From the NCBI GenBank assembly GCA_029261295.1, contig JAJDBP010000007.1:1-64000 (forward strand): a DNA stretch of 64,000 nt, given 5' to 3'. The notes under the pieces are model-generated. The model worked only from the letters and a program-made list of their open reading frames with translations, was not told where the DNA came from and did not search any database. The number at the start of each line of letters is the position of its first letter. Within the stretch, counting starts at the first letter, position 1. This document shows positions 62,439 to 64,000 of the stretch, in pieces. Origin of the DNA: Nitrospirales bacterium (GTDB lineage: Bacteria > Nitrospirota > Nitrospiria > Nitrospirales > UBA8639). The translations under genes were made by a program, and so were the position numbers.

Positions 62439-64000
62439 CTACTTATTTCGCCCCTTCCCTCCCTTTTTTCCTCCTCCACCGGAAGTAGAGCCCTTAGAGA
62501 CTTGAATTTGGATTTCGGATGAATGATTCGCTCCATCCACAGCCACAGCTTTAATTGTATGTGTGCCACTGCTGACTTTCCGTGTATTCCATGAATAATC
62601 CATGGGACTTACATTGGAGGAAGCTTTTAATGATCCATTAATATAGAGCTTCACCGATGCCAGACTCACGTCGTCTGAGGCATTCACTCGAATTTGAACT
62701 GTGCGACTCACGCTACTTCCGTTTACGGGATTCGTAATGTCGACGGATGGTGGATTCTGGTCTGGAGTATCAGGAACATTGTCTACGATAACCGGGTGAG
62801 CCCCTGAACTGCCTTCATTATTGGCTGCATCATACGCATAGGCGATGAGCGTGATCGGCCCATCCGATTCATTGGTGGAATCCCACGAGAATTGGTAAGG
62901 CGCCACGGTATCTTCACCCACCTTGAGGCTGCCCGCATACAGCACCACCTTGGTCACTCCGACGTTATCACCGGCATTCACATCGACGGGGACCCAACCA
63001 TTCACTTCCGCATCCCGCGCGGGTGTATTAATGGTTACCGTCGGACTTTGCGTATCCCCACCACCCGAAGTATTCCCCGCCATGGCCACAGCCTGAGCGG
63101 CATTGACTCGTCCTTCGCCATAATACAAGCTATTCCCAATATTATCTGCTGAATCTTCTAACACCGCTTCTGCTTCCGCTGGCGAGAGCGACGGATTTTG
63201 AGACATAATTAAGGCTACGACCCCTGCGGCTACTGGTGTCGAAAAAGAGGTCCCATACCATTGGCCCGTTCCACCGCCATTATTTGTCGTCCACAGCCAA
63301 TTACCCGGCGCCGCCACATCAATGTAATCGCCATAATTCGACCAGGAGGGCCGCACATCATTATTGTCTGTCGCAGATACATAGATCATTGAAGGGTTAT
63401 CAGCTAACCCAGGGTTGGTTCCATCATTCCCCCCGGCAGTTAAGACCACCCCACCTTTACTACGAAAATAGTTAGCCGCTGTCGTGACGGTACTGCTGTT
63501 AATCGGACCATAACTGATATTGGCCACTCGGGCGCCTTGATCGGCTGCCCAATTCAACGCCTCAGCAATATCTGAATAGTACGCATATAAATTACTTTGT
63601 TCCGTTATGCGCATAGGCATAATTTTGGCTGCTCCGGCAATCCCTGCCACGGCGGTGGAATTATGCGTCATGGCCCCAATAATGCCTGCCACGGCGGTGC
63701 CATGCCCGTGGTGATCGGAAAGATTGGAATTATTAGAGACCACGTTCCACCCGGACACCAATTGCCCTTGAAAATCTTGATGATTGGCATCGATACCCGA
63801 ATCCAGGACGGCGACTGTTACGCCCTCACCTTGTGTGGTATCCCATGCCAAAGGAGCTTGAATGATGGGCAAATGCCATTGGCTCGGATACACCGGATCA
63901 TTGGGAATGAATTCACTGGGGGCAACCAGCCCATCGACTTCGGCAAACTTGATATGAGGATTACGGGACAACGCTCGTACCATCGCTTGTTCAGCCTGCG
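62439..64000 (-). CDS. Subtilisin-like serine protease with Ig-like repeats (5' end outside window)
   Basis: At least 519 residues are visible; the frame stays open through position 64000, so the signal peptide and most of the propeptide lie outside. Counting from the methionine at 63983, the catalytic triad is Asp61 (VAVLDSGID), His94 (HHGHGTAVAG) and Ser246 (GTSFSTPVAAG), a complete S8 family site. Two immunoglobulin-like (Big/FN3-type) repeats follow (PTVTINTPARDAEVNGWVPV and PSVDITNPVNGSSVSRTVQI), and the protein ends in a Gly/Lys-rich tail. It is surely secreted. It ends in a terminator and is upstream of the PEP-CTERM gene on the same strand. Confidence 0.92.
   Translation of the reverse strand, partial: QAEQAMVRALSRNPHIKFAEVDGLVAPSEFIPNDPVYPSQWHLPIIQAPLAWDTTQGEGVTVAVLDSGIDANHQDFQGQLVSGWNVVSNNSNLSDHHGHGTAVAGIIGAMTHNSTAVAGIAGAAKIMPMRITEQSNLYAYYSDIAEALNWAADQGARVANISYGPINSSTVTTAANYFRSKGGVVLTAGGNDGTNPGLADNPSMIYVSATDNNDVRPSWSNYGDYIDVAAPGNWLWTTNNGGGTGQWYGTSFSTPVAAGVVALIMSQNPSLSPAEAEAVLEDSADNIGNSLYYGEGRVNAAQAVAMAGNTSGGGDTQSPTVTINTPARDAEVNGWVPVDVNAGDNVGVTKVVLYAGSLKVGEDTVAPYQFSWDSTNESDGPITLIAYAYDAANNEGSSGAHPVIVDNVPDTPDQNPPSVDITNPVNGSSVSRTVQIRVNASDDVSLASVKLYINGSLKASSNVSPMDYSWNTRKVSSGTHTIKAVAVDGANHSSEIQIQVSKGSTSGGGGKKGGKGRNK

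Overview
No rRNA or other taxonomic marker lies in this window. The gene set fits a Gram-negative bacterium of moderate GC (upper 40s by eye): Pal and a YbgF/CpoB-like protein, a secretin, many lipoproteins, a PEP-CTERM protein, an Slp lipoprotein and a membrane-anchored cytochrome c. The mix of a full Tad locus, an AguA/AguB pair, HD-GYP proteins with an N-terminal DUF3391-like domain and PEP-CTERM cargo suggests a Nitrospirota (Nitrospira-like) chromosome. That is an inference, not a demonstration.

Layout. 1-1.03 kb holds no convincing gene, only a possible decayed reading frame and a short direct repeat. 1.0-9.6 kb is housekeeping and envelope material: a kinase/P-loop fusion, a cytochrome c, an Slp lipoprotein, an acidic repeat protein, a class-3 lipase, a single-domain response regulator, a HAD phosphatase and a secreted stand-alone Lon-type (S16) protease. 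An HD-GYP protein follows at 10-11.3 kb. 17.2-11.8 kb (minus) is a putative operon of aguB, a DUF559-aguA fusion, a 3-hydroxyisobutyrate-dehydrogenase-like gene and an ABC-class ATPase; it is peppered with C/G-rich palindromic repeats. 17.4-26.1 kb holds a PhoD-like phosphatase, YihY, a TPR lipoprotein, a second HD-GYP protein and a large PAS hybrid histidine kinase.

41.1-26.4 kb (minus) is a complete Tad/Flp pilus locus: two Flp prepilins, three TadE-like and two TadG-like pseudopilins (one with a von Willebrand A domain), the TadV peptidase, CpaB/RcpC, the RcpA secretin, a lipoprotein, TadZ, TadA, TadB, TadC and TadD. Two sequences with the conserved core, GNRA-capped P2 and covarying P3 of the GEMM-I (cyclic-di-GMP-I) riboswitch lie in its leaders. 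One precedes the first flp gene. The other abuts the ribosome-binding site of a TadG-like gene. Two HD-GYP proteins and one diguanylate cyclase (with an RxxD inhibitory site) in the same window would degrade and make the ligand, so the locus looks built for direct RNA-level control of pilus and pseudopilin production by cyclic di-GMP.

41.7-52.0 kb is a glycan/glycosyltransferase region: a GT2 enzyme, an STT3-like membrane protein, a GT2-methyltransferase fusion, two tandemly duplicated GT39-like membrane transferases and a histidine-rich membrane protein. 52.2-64 kb holds ybgF/pal, a PAS-GGDEF protein, an AmgK-MurU-like peptidoglycan-recycling pair, an HTTM-DCC fusion, a PEP-CTERM protein behind a near-consensus sigma-54 promoter, and a subtilisin-like protease cut by the window end.

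Several starts were moved downstream of the longest open frame where a Shine-Dalgarno sequence or a signal peptide decides them. Residue numbers refer to the start given unless stated otherwise.
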